Positions 34,684 to 43,928 of a DNA stretch of 64,000 nucleotides are shown here, in pieces. The stretch's first letter is position 1. Each line of letters starts with the position of its first letter. Source of the stretch: Curvivirga sp965219885 (GTDB taxonomy: Bacteria > Pseudomonadota > Alphaproteobacteria > UBA8366 > Aestuariispiraceae); assembly GCF_965219885.1 (NCBI RefSeq), contig NZ_CBDCOT010000008.1, positions 248,001-312,000 on the forward strand. The letters are read 5' to 3'. Position numbers and translations under genes: made by a program. The notes under the pieces are model-generated. The model had not been told where the DNA came from, searched no databases, and saw nothing but the letters and a program-made list of their open reading frames with translations.

Positions 34684-36105
34684 ATGATCGAAACCAATCA
34701 CATTGAATATTTGAAATCTCTCGTCGACGAAAATGGTTGGAAAGAGAATAATGGTGACGATCTCTCTCAGTGGCTGCTGGATTCGCGCGGTCGCATAGAA
34801 GGTAAGACAAGTCTTATACTTTTCCCGTCGAACACTGAATCTGTATCAAAAATCATGACTTATTGTCATGAACATCGGATTGTTGTTGTTCCACAAGGTG
34901 GCAATACCAGCCGCGTTGGTGGTGCAACCCCAGATCAATCAGGAAACTCTATTATAATTTGTTTATCTCGTATGAATAACATCCGAGTAATAGACAAAGA
35001 AAATTATTCGATGATTGTGGAAGCTGGCACCATTTTACAAACCATACAATCAAAAGCGGAGGATTCTGATCGCCTCTTCCCCTTAAGTTTGGGTGCTGAA
35101 GGTTCTTGTATGATCGGAGGTAATTTGGCCAGCAATGCAGGTGGTATCAACGTCTTACGCTATGGCAATACCAGAGATTTGGTTTTAGGTATCGAAGCTG
35201 TTATGCCCAATGGTGAAATCTGGAATGGCTTGCGTAGCTTACGCAAAGATAACACTGGCTATGACTTGAAGCACCTGCTGATAGGATCCGAGGGGACTTT
35301 AGGTATTATTACCGCAGCAAGTCTTCGATTATTTCCGCTTCCAAAAGAACGTGCAACTGCCTTTTGTGCACTATCGGATCTTGATAGCTGCCTAAAACTT
35401 CTCGCAATCGCACGCGAATTAAGTGGGGATTCGGTTAGTTCTTTTGAACTCATTCCAGATATTGCTTTAGATATGGCATGCGAACATATTGATAATACGC
35501 GATTACCTTATGCAGAAGGTCCCGCACCAGAATGGTCGGTTTTATTAGAAATTAGTGGTTTTACCAAAGATCAAATGCAAACAACGATGGAAAGCCTTCT
35601 AGAAACTGCATTTGAAGAGGGCATCATTATGGATGCAAGTATCGCACAAAATGACACACAAAGAACCGACTTTTGGGGTATGAGAGAAGCAATTGTTGAG
35701 GCTCAAGTTCGTGAAGCAGCTTCTATCAAACATGATATCGCGGTACCCGTCAGTTCCGTGCCCACCTTTATTCGTAAAGCTGGTGAAGCAGTTAAAGAAA
35801 TTTGTGAAGGTATACGTCCCTATCCCTTTGGGCATGTCGGTGATGGCAATATTCACTATAACCTCAGTCAACCCAAAGACATGGATAAAGTTGCTTTTCT
35901 GGAAAAAGAAGAAGATTTACATAAAGCAGTTCATGACGTGGTCGCAAATCTGAACGGATCATTTTCTGCTGAACATGGTGTTGGACAGATAAAAACCGAA
36001 GAAATGAAATCGTACAAAAGTTCAGTTGAGCTTGCCCTGATGAAGCAAATCAAACAGGCTTTTGATCCTAATAATATTATGAATCCGGGCAAAATACTTT
36101 CGTAA
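34684..36105 (+). CDS. FAD-linked oxidase of the GlcD / D-2-hydroxyacid dehydrogenase group
   Basis: 473 residues. The FAD-binding PCMH part has VVPQGGNTSRVGGATPD and GTLGIITAASLRLFP. The C-terminal part has the metal site FGHVGDGNIHYN and AEHGVGQIK, typical of D-lactate, glycolate and D-2-hydroxyglutarate dehydrogenases. Electrons would pass to a quinone or electron-transfer flavoprotein. It probably shares a transcript with tsaC (31 bp gap). No glcE/glcF partners are adjacent, which favours the single-subunit D-2-hydroxyglutarate type. Confidence 0.85.
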   Translation: MIETNHIEYLKSLVDENGWKENNGDDLSQWLLDSRGRIEGKTSLILFPSNTESVSKIMTYCHEHRIVVVPQGGNTSRVGGATPDQSGNSIIICLSRMNNIRVIDKENYSMIVEAGTILQTIQSKAEDSDRLFPLSLGAEGSCMIGGNLASNAGGINVLRYGNTRDLVLGIEAVMPNGEIWNGLRSLRKDNTGYDLKHLLIGSEGTLGIITAASLRLFPLPKERATAFCALSDLDSCLKLLAIARELSGDSVSSFELIPDIALDMACEHIDNTRLPYAEGPAPEWSVLLEISGFTKDQMQTTMESLLETAFEEGIIMDASIAQNDTQRTDFWGMREAIVEAQVREAASIKHDIAVPVSSVPTFIRKAGEAVKEICEGIRPYPFGHVGDGNIHYNLSQPKDMDKVAFLEKEEDLHKAVHDVVANLNGSFSAEHGVGQIKTEEMKSYKSSVELALMKQIKQAFDPNNIMNPGKILS

Positions 36106-36168
36106 CTTGGAAAAGCTTGGTATCTAAAAAGCAAAGATAAACATGATAAGAACTGGGGACCACTTATA

Positions 36169-37956
36169 ATGACTGAATATAATGCGCCTTTAAAAGATAT
36201 GAACTTCTTACTCAACGACATGGGGTTATTGAAAGAATTATCTGAAATGCCAGCTACTGCAGAAGCTACACCTGACTTGGTATCGGCGATTTTAGATGAA
36301 GGTGCAAAACTAGCAAAAGATTTTGTTGGTGCATGTAACATCAAAGGTGATGAAGAAGGCGCCCTTTTAAATGATGGTCATGTCAAGCTACCCGCTGGTT
36401 TCAAAGAGGCATATGATGCCTATAAAGAAGGTGCCTGGCATTCTCTTACCTTCCCTGAAGAACACGGCGGACAAGGTTTACCAAACACAGTTGGAAACGC
36501 AATTCATGAAATGTTGGAATCTGCCAATATGGCATGGTCCTTATGTCCCCTTTTGAGCCAAGGCGCGATTAAAGCTATCATGACACATGGTTCACAAGAA
36601 CTTATCGATACATATGTTCCTAAAATGATATCCGGTGAGTGGACCGGTACAATGAATTTGACAGAAGCCAGTGCAGGATCTGATCTTTCCCAAGTTCGTA
36701 CAAAAGCCACACCTAACGGTGATCATTATCTTATCAGTGGTCAAAAGATTTTCATTACCTACGGAGACCATGATCAGGCAGATAATATCGTCCATCTTGT
36801 TTTGGCGCGTTTACCAGATGCACCTGAAGGTACGCGTGGTATTTCTCTATTTTTGGTACCAAAATTCACATTGAATGAGGATGGCACACCAGGTGAACGC
36901 AATGACGCATGGCCAATCAAAGTAGAACATAAACTTGGCATTCATGGCAGCCCAACTTGTGTAATGTCATATGGCGAAAATGGTGGGGCCGTTGGATATC
37001 TGATTGGCAACGAAAATGAAGGTCTAAAATGCATGTTCACAATGATGAATGATGCACGCCTTGCCGTTGGTACGCAGGGTCTGAGTATCGCAGAAATGGC
37101 CTATCAGCGTGCTGTTGCCTATGCAAAAGACCGTAAGCAGGGCCGTTCAGAACTAGATGGTTCTAAAAATACTGCCATTATCAATCATGCGGATATTCGC
37201 CGTACGCTAATGACAATGCGTGCATATATCGAAGCTATGCGTGCGTTAAACTTCCGAACCATGGTTGATTTAGATATTGCAGAAAATCATAGCGACCCTG
37301 AATGGACCGAATGGGCAGATCGACGAATTGGACTTATCACCCCGGTTGTAAAGGCATGGTTCACCGATTTGGGTGTAGAAATAGCGTCCATGGGGGTCCA
37401 AATTCATGGCGGTATGGGCTTTATTGAGGAAACGGGCGCAGCACAATATTACCGCGACGCGCGAATTCTTCCCATTTACGAAGGCACAAATGGTATTCAA
37501 GCTGCCGATTTGGTTGGACGGAAAATTATCCACGATGGTGGATCTGCAGTTCGTGAATATTTGGATGAAGCCGATTCCCTTATAAACCACCTAAACGGCA
37601 TTGAAGGCGAAGATATGAGTGCAATGCGCGCACATCTTGCAGCCGGGATTGATACCCTTGATCGTGCTGTCGATTGGCTGATGTCTAATAGCAATAACAC
37701 GACTGCCGTTGGTGCTTCTTCTACGTATATTTTAAAGATATTTGGCCTTGTTGCCGGTGGCATTGGCCTTGCGCGTTCTATGGATGTCGCGTTAAGTAAA
37801 ATCAATTCTGGCGAAGGCGATCAAGAATTCTATAAAGCCAAAGTTTTCACTGCACGTTTCTATGCTGAGAATCTACTTTCGCAAGCTCCTTCTATACTTT
37901 CAGCTGTGCGTGAAGGACATAACACGATCCGTAGTATCCCAGACGAAATGTTCTAG
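36169..37956 (+). CDS. Acyl-CoA dehydrogenase, long (DmdC-like) type
   Basis: 595 residues, longer than standard acyl-CoA dehydrogenases. The N-terminus EYNAPLKDMNFLL matches the extra N-terminal domain (PF12418) of the group that includes DmdC, the methylmercaptopropionyl-CoA dehydrogenase. Core motifs are MNLTEASAGSDLSQVRT and GGMGFIEETGAAQYYRDARI, with the catalytic Glu region at PIYEGTNGIQA. None of the other DMSP demethylation genes is nearby, so the substrate could equally be a fatty acyl-CoA. Confidence 0.85.
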   Translation: MTEYNAPLKDMNFLLNDMGLLKELSEMPATAEATPDLVSAILDEGAKLAKDFVGACNIKGDEEGALLNDGHVKLPAGFKEAYDAYKEGAWHSLTFPEEHGGQGLPNTVGNAIHEMLESANMAWSLCPLLSQGAIKAIMTHGSQELIDTYVPKMISGEWTGTMNLTEASAGSDLSQVRTKATPNGDHYLISGQKIFITYGDHDQADNIVHLVLARLPDAPEGTRGISLFLVPKFTLNEDGTPGERNDAWPIKVEHKLGIHGSPTCVMSYGENGGAVGYLIGNENEGLKCMFTMMNDARLAVGTQGLSIAEMAYQRAVAYAKDRKQGRSELDGSKNTAIINHADIRRTLMTMRAYIEAMRALNFRTMVDLDIAENHSDPEWTEWADRRIGLITPVVKAWFTDLGVEIASMGVQIHGGMGFIEETGAAQYYRDARILPIYEGTNGIQAADLVGRKIIHDGGSAVREYLDEADSLINHLNGIEGEDMSAMRAHLAAGIDTLDRAVDWLMSNSNNTTAVGASSTYILKIFGLVAGGIGLARSMDVALSKINSGEGDQEFYKAKVFTARFYAENLLSQAPSILSAVREGHNTIRSIPDEMF

Positions 37957-37982
37957 GCACGTATACACATAACCAAGATGTG

Positions 37983-38015
37983 AATGGGCGGCTTTTATGC
38001 CGCCCATTGCTTTTT
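37983..38015 (+). terminator. Intrinsic terminator after the acyl-CoA dehydrogenase gene
   Basis: AATGGGCGGC and GCCGCCCATT form a perfect 10-bp stem with a TTTTAT loop, followed by TTTTT. The stem is very GC-rich for this genome. Confidence 0.92.
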
Positions 38016-38052
38016 AAAGCTACTTATTCCACAATGACATGGTCGTAAGTGA

Positions 38053-38823
38053 ATGAGTATGCGTTTGAAGTTTAAAGAGTTTATATTAATCCTTCCTGTT
38101 TTTTTAGGAATTCATTTCCTAACATCTACCTTTGCTTATGGAGAGGAAGATCGAAATAAATGTGAAAAAACGGATATCGTTTTTGCCATTGATACAACCT
38201 ACAGCCTTAGCAGTACAATTTATGATATCAAAGTAGAATTAGAAGATATTCTTGATCGACTTGATTATCTTTCAGACGGCAAGTTACGTCTTGGGCTTAT
38301 TACTTTTAAAGATGAAATATATATTCAAGAAGATCTTAATGACTTTCCCAATCTAAGGCAAAAAAAGGAAAGCATCTTCGAAAAAATCTACGAAATCCGC
38401 GCAGAAGGAGGTGGAGGCGGCCCTGAAGCTTCAGATGAAACTTTAAATACAATTCTGAATAGCCTACCTGCACAAAATCGATCACAAGATTCTGATTTTA
38501 CGGGAAAATTCGAAGCAGATACAAAAATCATTATACTTATTACAGATAACTTACCTGGTGGTTTTGACGATCAGTTCAAACAAGGTATCGATGATAAAAA
38601 TGCTGCATCTCATGCACTTTTAGCTGCTGAACAAGGTGTTTTAATCTCTGCGATCTATACTCCCACCAGTTACTTTAGCAATGACGAAATTACTGAAAAT
38701 ATCATGCGCGACTATGCATTAATTACAGGTGGATTATACATAAAAATAAGCTCATCAGGTCAAGGGGCAGCGCAAGCAATCATGGATATCATAAATGCTT
38801 GCGGAAGACGCCCAATGGTTTAA
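38053..38823 (+). CDS. Secreted von Willebrand factor A-domain protein
   Basis: 256 residues. An N-terminal hydrophobic stretch ending near TFAYGEE looks like a signal peptide. A vWA domain follows: DIVFAIDTTYSLSS carries a variant MIDAS (D-x-T-x-S instead of D-x-S-x-S), with LGLITFKD and ILITDNLPGG downstream. The glycine-rich GGGGGPEAS segment may contribute the MIDAS threonine-equivalent loop. It is likely periplasmic and metal-dependent in ligand binding. It is monocistronic, converging with folK at 5 bp. The function is unknown. Confidence 0.7.
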   Translation: MSMRLKFKEFILILPVFLGIHFLTSTFAYGEEDRNKCEKTDIVFAIDTTYSLSSTIYDIKVELEDILDRLDYLSDGKLRLGLITFKDEIYIQEDLNDFPNLRQKKESIFEKIYEIRAEGGGGGPEASDETLNTILNSLPAQNRSQDSDFTGKFEADTKIIILITDNLPGGFDDQFKQGIDDKNAASHALLAAEQGVLISAIYTPTSYFSNDEITENIMRDYALITGGLYIKISSSGQGAAQAIMDIINACGRRPMV

Positions 38824-38828
38824 CTCAA

Positions 38829-39311
38829 TTAGTCATCCAGCCGAATTAACCCACGTGTATCGAGAAGCGCCTCTGTCATCTCTCTCACGGTTTTACCAGT
38901 GCGCACATCTATGCGATCTGGACAAATATCCATTAAAGGAAGAAGCACAAATTCACGTTCCTGAACACTGATATGCGGGATCGAAAGACGCTCGGTCGTC
39001 ATCAAGCAATCGCCGTGATAAAGAATATCCAAATCGATAACTCGTGGTCCATTTCGGAAAGTTGGACGTCGACCAATTTCTTCTTCCAAGTCTTTCAAAC
39101 GATCTAACAAAGCTAAAGGTTCCAGCTCCGTGTTACCGCCAACCACCATATTTACAAAACTTGGCTGATCTTCCACATACATAGGTGCGGATTCGTAAAA
39201 AGCAGATGGACGAATGTCTAAGACAAATTCGGAAAGGCAATCAATTGCCATTTTTAAATTTGCTTTTTTATCACCCAAATTTGTGCCAAGAGCCAAATAA
39301 ACTTCGTACAT
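38829..39311 (-). CDS. folK: 2-amino-4-hydroxy-6-hydroxymethyldihydropteridine pyrophosphokinase (HPPK)
   Basis: 160 residues. It begins with LALGTNLGDKKANL and has the family signature RNGPRVIDLDILYHG, which binds ATP and Mg. It pyrophosphorylates hydroxymethyldihydropterin ahead of dihydropteroate synthase in folate synthesis. It lies 11 bp downstream of folP on the same strand. Confidence 0.95.
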   Translation of the reverse strand: MYEVYLALGTNLGDKKANLKMAIDCLSEFVLDIRPSAFYESAPMYVEDQPSFVNMVVGGNTELEPLALLDRLKDLEEEIGRRPTFRNGPRVIDLDILYHGDCLMTTERLSIPHISVQEREFVLLPLMDICPDRIDVRTGKTVREMTEALLDTRGLIRLDD

Positions 39312-39322
39312 TTTATCTTACC

Positions 39323-40225
39323 TCACTGACCCGCACGCAACATTGCATCCGTCATTCGAACGATACGATCCATAACTTTTACATCGTGAACGCGCACCAC
39401 ATCCGCACCACGTGCCACCCCCAGTGATACTGTCGCAGCAGTTCCTTCGACGCGTTCATCTGCTGGTACGTCCAATGTCAAACCAATAAAGCTTTTCCTA
39501 CTTGAACCTAATAAAATCGGATAACCAAGTGCTTCCTTAATAACATCAAGGCGATTTATCAGTTCCATATTCTGGGCAGCCGTTTTGCCAAAACCTACTC
39601 CGGGATCAATCATAATATTTTCAGGTTTTACGCCTGCTTCAATCGCGCCTTCTATCAACTCTCTTATTTCTTCAACGACTTCATTGAGGAAGTCATTATA
39701 TTTGGGAGCAATATAAGCACCACCTAGGCGTGCATCAATTTCTGCATGCCCCGGTTTTGATCGATTATGCATAAGAATTACAGGCACCTCATGCTTAACT
39801 GCAACCTTTGACATATCTGGGTCAGCCTTAAACCCCCAAACGTCATTTATAATATGTGCCCCGGCATTTAAAGCGGCATCAGCAACTGAAGCTTTATACG
39901 TGTCAACGGATAACACAGCATTAGGAAATGCTTTGGCGATCGCCTTTACCGCTGGTTCAACGCGTTTCAGCTCTTCTTCCTCACCTACAAGCTCGGCCCC
40001 CGGGCGTGTGCTTTCTCCTCCGATATCAAGAATATCAGCACCGTTAGATAAAAAGAACTCAGCCTGTTTTAAAATCTTTGCTTCTAGATCTGTATCTTCA
40101 CTTCTTAATCCATCACCGGAAAATGAATCCGGTGTGACATTCATAATGCCCATAAGAAGACATCTATCACCGAGCTGAAATCCTTTATCGTTATCAGCTG
40201 AATTAAACAAGTCGTGGAAAGCCAT
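39323..40225 (-). CDS. folP: Dihydropteroate synthase
   Basis: 300 residues with all core motifs: GIMNVTPDSFSGDG, DIGGESTRPGA, SVDTYKASVA, IMIDPGVGFGKT and GSSRKSFIG. It joins p-aminobenzoate to the pterin pyrophosphate. It is the first gene of folP-folK and is divergent from folB, so three folate genes share one locus. This fits the strong THF demand of the C1 cluster elsewhere in the window. Confidence 0.96.
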   Translation of the reverse strand: MAFHDLFNSADNDKGFQLGDRCLLMGIMNVTPDSFSGDGLRSEDTDLEAKILKQAEFFLSNGADILDIGGESTRPGAELVGEEEELKRVEPAVKAIAKAFPNAVLSVDTYKASVADAALNAGAHIINDVWGFKADPDMSKVAVKHEVPVILMHNRSKPGHAEIDARLGGAYIAPKYNDFLNEVVEEIRELIEGAIEAGVKPENIMIDPGVGFGKTAAQNMELINRLDVIKEALGYPILLGSSRKSFIGLTLDVPADERVEGTAATVSLGVARGADVVRVHDVKVMDRIVRMTDAMLRAGQ

Positions 40226-40354
40226 AATGAAGTCGTCCTACCGCTTGAGTTCCTGAAAAAATCGTATATTTTACGCTGCAATTAAAACTAATGGCTGCGA
40301 ATATCCCAGCTAAAGGCAGATGCCAAGTTAAAAATCATCCTGATTGGAAAAAAC

Positions 40355-40825
40355 ATGTCCGCAAACCTTTCCACCGAGAGAACATATTCCGGCAATGAAA
40401 TTCAAGTTGTATCCGGCAAGCAACACAGTCTTGTACAACCTGTAAACTACACGGAAGAAACCAGCACACCAATTTATAAAATTTTGGTGCGTGATCTGGA
40501 TGTAGCGTGGAATATTGGGGTATTTGATCATGAATATGATCGCGTTCAAATCGTCCGCATTAACTTGGAACTCATGGCAAAAGAACCAGAAGATCCATTA
40601 TGCGATGATTATGAGCAAGTTGTTTGTTATGCAACAATATCTGAACGCATTGCTGAACTAGCACGTGAGGGTCATATTCAATTGGTTGAGACTCTGGGGC
40701 ATCGGATTGCTTTGCTTTGCCTAGATGATGAACGTGTTATTGAAGCAACTGTACGTATTGAAAAACCAGAAGCTCTAAAAAACGCTCATACGGTCGGTAT
40801 CGAAGTTACTCGTCGTCGTGCGTAA
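40355..40825 (+). CDS. folB: Dihydroneopterin aldolase with N-terminal extension
   Basis: 156 residues, about 35 longer than the usual 120. The family core begins at IYKILVRDLDVAWNIGVFDHE (a variant of the usual short-chain pterin-aldolase start) and continues with CDDYEQVVCYATISERI and VETLGHRIALLCL. The N-terminal 38 residues are Ser/Thr-rich and unlike the family. It cleaves dihydroneopterin to hydroxymethyldihydropterin. It is divergent from folP, and there is no clear ribosome site. Confidence 0.85.
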   Translation: MSANLSTERTYSGNEIQVVSGKQHSLVQPVNYTEETSTPIYKILVRDLDVAWNIGVFDHEYDRVQIVRINLELMAKEPEDPLCDDYEQVVCYATISERIAELAREGHIQLVETLGHRIALLCLDDERVIEATVRIEKPEALKNAHTVGIEVTRRRA

Positions 40826-40924
40826 CAAAATCATATAAGCCTTTGTGATAGAACAAAATATACTTCACTTTCTTCTCAATATAGGTTAGCTTCTCTATGG
40901 ATTTTAGAGGGGTGGTATGTTGTC

Positions 40925-42172
40925 ATGCATCAAGAAGATGAAGCTGACATCAGCGATATAATGTTCCATACGAATAACGCATCTTCGTTTAAAGATGAAT
41001 CATCATCTATGGGCAAAGACAAATCCATATGGTCAAATCTTGCTGCGTGGTCTTTATTCGGTGGAGGTTGCGCTGCTATAGTTATTAGCGTTTCCGGCTA
41101 TCCCATCCGCGAAAAAGTTGAAACCTTCTATGATGAGTTATTCGTTGATCAGAAAGGTTATACTTCAATCATAAAGGATCAAGATAAAGAAAACCCTGTA
41201 AATGTCCGTGAAATTTTAGGTAGTTTGGGTGACAATTACTCACCTAACCTTCTCTTAAAGTTAACTAGGGAAGAATTGCATAACACTCAAAATACTCAAG
41301 TTAACATTCAGGAACCAATCCTGACTGAGCCTCCTCAAGGTCCAGTGAAAGACAAAATTCGAGATTTCATCGCCCCTCCTCCTACAGCTGAGATTGCATA
41401 TAGAAAAGCAAATGCGGCAAATTCATCTAAGAAAAAAGCAGCGATTGAAACGGTTGAGATCGAAAATACAGCAGCACCTACTACCGAAAAAATTGAGGTC
41501 GAGAATACAACAACCCCCACCGCATTCGGGAATGAAGTCTTTTATATTCCTGCTGAGGCCAAAGCACCTCTTCGTCCAACACAGGAACCTGAAATCAAAA
41601 ATCCCAAAGAATATAGTAAAGCAATTAAAACCTCTTTATCAGATACTCCAACAACAAAAACAGTAGTAAACGATCCGATAAAACTGGAAGATCTCATCTA
41701 TGGCATGAACTGGAATAGTTCCAAGGCTACGATAAAAGGGAAAATTATAAAATGTATCGCGGTGACAGAAAGTATTGATGGTTGTCGCCTTGAATTTGAA
41801 AGTTGGTTACCAAATACTCGTCATATCATTGGACTTTTCGATAAGAAGGACAACGATAATCTTATTGCAATTCAAGTTGATAGCTTTCCATTTGATAGCG
41901 GCCCAAATGTATTGGAAAGCTTTGATAGCGCCACTAAGATTATAAACGGTAAGTTGTCAAATTCCGATGCAATATTCAAAGAGCAATTAATCACAGATCC
42001 AACCAATATTTTTGTTATTCTTAATTCAAACGGGAAAGAAAGACATTTTAGGCATTGGTCTTTAACGCCTATGCAAATACCAGCGTATATTCACACCAGT
42101 ATCAGACCTTTAAATAGTGCAAGTGCCTTTCACAGGACATTGTTCATAGAAACGAACTCTAGACAAGAATGA
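40925..42172 (+). CDS. Hypothetical single-pass membrane protein
   Basis: 415 residues and no family I recognise. A soluble N-terminus of about 35 residues is followed by one membrane segment (about 38-60). A low-complexity Pro/Thr/Lys/Glu linker (about 125-245) then contains two imperfect repeats, VEIENTAAPT and IEVENTTTPT. The C-terminal 170 residues look folded, with a possible disulfide from the two cysteines in the IKCIAV and GCRLEF strands. A periplasmic C-terminus is inferred. It overlaps the permease gene downstream by 4 bp (ATGA), so the two are translated together. Confidence 0.6.
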   Translation: MHQEDEADISDIMFHTNNASSFKDESSSMGKDKSIWSNLAAWSLFGGGCAAIVISVSGYPIREKVETFYDELFVDQKGYTSIIKDQDKENPVNVREILGSLGDNYSPNLLLKLTREELHNTQNTQVNIQEPILTEPPQGPVKDKIRDFIAPPPTAEIAYRKANAANSSKKKAAIETVEIENTAAPTTEKIEVENTTTPTAFGNEVFYIPAEAKAPLRPTQEPEIKNPKEYSKAIKTSLSDTPTTKTVVNDPIKLEDLIYGMNWNSSKATIKGKIIKCIAVTESIDGCRLEFESWLPNTRHIIGLFDKKDNDNLIAIQVDSFPFDSGPNVLESFDSATKIINGKLSNSDAIFKEQLITDPTNIFVILNSNGKERHFRHWSLTPMQIPAYIHTSIRPLNSASAFHRTLFIETNSRQE

Positions 42173-43059
42173 CAAATGTAAACCTCTCAAACGCTAACAT
42201 TGGCGCAACTATCTTAATTGTATTTTCTGCATTCTTCTTCAGTTTAAACACTCCTTTCGCACCGCTTTTCTTTGACGCAGGTGGGAATGCTGCGACCCTT
42301 AACTTCATTCGTATGTTTTCCAGTAGTATTCTTTCTGTCGGTGTTCTGCTGCTCTTTCGTGATAAGTTAGATTTATCATTAAAAACGTTAAAGATTTCTG
42401 CCTTTATTGGGCTTTTAGTTATGGGTCAAGGCCTATGTTATCTTGCATCTGTAAGGTATATCCCTGTTGGTCTTGCAGCTCTCATTTTCTTCACATGGCC
42501 AATGACAGTTGCAATATTAGCTCCCTTTTTTGGTGAAAAGGCGGTTTCTCCCAAAGGGTTCTTATTTTTTATCGGCGGCTTTTTAGGAATAGCACTTTCT
42601 CTTGGTCCATCCTTTGATAGTTTGGATTGGCGGGGAGTCTCTCTTGCTTTTGCCGGCGGAAGTTTAATCGCGGCGATGATGATTAGTATTCGTAGAGCAG
42701 TTATTAAAACGTCGCCCTTATCTCTCGCCGTAACCAACAACTTTTTTGCCAGTTTATCTTTACTAACAATAATGCCATTTATTGGGGGCTGGTCATTACC
42801 AAACACTTATGATGGGTTGTTACCTGTTGTGATTGTTAGCGCAGTCTTCTTCGCTGCTGTTCTTTGCCAAAACATTGGATTACGACGTGTTAATGCTCAG
42901 TCTGCTGCAATTATTTTTAAACTAGAGCCAATTTTTTCAATCTTTGCTGCCTTTGTCTTACTCAATGAAAGACTGGAAATACTGCAGTATTTTGGCGCCT
43001 TTATCGTATTCCTTTCTCTATGTGGATATCAAATATATGAAAGAAAAAAGGCATCCTAG
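42169..43059 (+). CDS. DMT-superfamily (EamA) permease
   Basis: 296 residues with about ten hydrophobic segments and the internal two-fold EamA repeat; the second repeat ends with FKLEPIFSIFAAFVLLNE, a typical EamA motif. It probably exports or imports a small metabolite. It is coupled by ATGA overlap to the preceding membrane-anchored protein, whose partner it may be. The substrate is unknown. Confidence 0.85.
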   Translation: MTNVNLSNANIGATILIVFSAFFFSLNTPFAPLFFDAGGNAATLNFIRMFSSSILSVGVLLLFRDKLDLSLKTLKISAFIGLLVMGQGLCYLASVRYIPVGLAALIFFTWPMTVAILAPFFGEKAVSPKGFLFFIGGFLGIALSLGPSFDSLDWRGVSLAFAGGSLIAAMMISIRRAVIKTSPLSLAVTNNFFASLSLLTIMPFIGGWSLPNTYDGLLPVVIVSAVFFAAVLCQNIGLRRVNAQSAAIIFKLEPIFSIFAAFVLLNERLEILQYFGAFIVFLSLCGYQIYERKKAS

Positions 43060-43105
43060 TTTTTCTAGAATGCCCTATAATTAAAAATTTATGCAGATGA
43101 TAAAT

Positions 43106-43852
43106 TTATTTGTTTATTGGATAACCAGCTGCAATCCATGCTTCAATTCCGCCATCAACTAAAATAACCTCATCAAATCCAGCTTGAGTGGCCAATGCAT
43201 TAGCTAATTCTGCTGTTTTAGGATTACTAGCAGAACCAATGACATATAATGGTGTAGAACGATCTCCATAAGCATTAATTGCTGTTACGAAATCCTGAAG
43301 GAAACGACCATTCTCATCAAAAGCCGTCATTTCTTCTACGCCTTCAATAACACCTTGATTAGCAAATTGAGTTTCATGTCGGATATCGATCGCTTTAGGT
43401 GCAGTTTTCAAAGCTTCTTTAAACTCTTCAACAGTTGCGCTCTTCATAGGACCTGGTTCAACATCAAGAAGCTCAACTTCAAACTTCAATGTTGCTCCTG
43501 GTGGAATAGAAGCGCCTGCACCACGATCTCCGTAACCTAGATGTGCGGGGATTATAAGCTCACGCTTTTCACCAATTTTCATTCCTTTAACGCCTTGGTC
43601 CCAGCCTTTAATCACCTGACCAGCACCAAGCGTAAAACTAAATGGCTGACCGCGATCAACACTTGAATCAAATTTCGTACCGTCTAGTAACCAGCCAGTA
43701 TAATGTACAAAAACCTTAGAAAAATCTGTTGCGGTAACATCCCCGCTTCCATCTTGAAGAACACTGATTTGTAATTCTTCTGCCTTAACGAAACTCGAAA
43801 AACCAGCAGCAATAACGACTGCCACAACAAAACTAGAAAATAACTTACGCAT
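43106..43852 (-). CDS. Periplasmic FKBP-type peptidyl-prolyl isomerase fused to an inactive rhodanese domain
   Basis: 248 residues from the ATG at 43852, chosen for AAGG 7 bases upstream and because it gives a clean signal peptide ending near SSFVKAEE. Residues 45-132 are an FKBP domain with VHYTGWLLDGTKFDSS, GQVIKGWDQGVKGMKIGEKR, GYGDRGAG and IPPGATLKFEVELL. Residues 137-245 are rhodanese-like (AIDIRHETQF, VDGGIEAWIAAGYPI), but the active-site loop reads VIGSASNP (204-211), with Gly where the catalytic Cys belongs. Folding of periplasmic proteins is the likely role; the second domain may bind rather than catalyse. Confidence 0.82.
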   Translation of the reverse strand: MRKLFSSFVVAVVIAAGFSSFVKAEELQISVLQDGSGDVTATDFSKVFVHYTGWLLDGTKFDSSVDRGQPFSFTLGAGQVIKGWDQGVKGMKIGEKRELIIPAHLGYGDRGAGASIPPGATLKFEVELLDVEPGPMKSATVEEFKEALKTAPKAIDIRHETQFANQGVIEGVEEMTAFDENGRFLQDFVTAINAYGDRSTPLYVIGSASNPKTAELANALATQAGFDEVILVDGGIEAWIAAGYPINK

Positions 43853-43928
43853 GAATATGCCTTTATAGAATAGATAACCTAAATCAAATGTGGACAAGTC
43901 CACTACAAATTACAACCAGTTATATAAA

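Noticed and set aside
36169..37956. DMSP demethylation (dmd) cluster
   Set aside because: Only a DmdC-like dehydrogenase is present; no DmdA, DmdB or DmdD homologue lies nearby, so a DMSP pathway is not claimed.
43050..43075. Hairpin GGCATCCTAG/CTAGAATGCC after the DMT permease gene
   Set aside because: The stem has a mismatch and no T-run follows, so I did not list it as a terminator.
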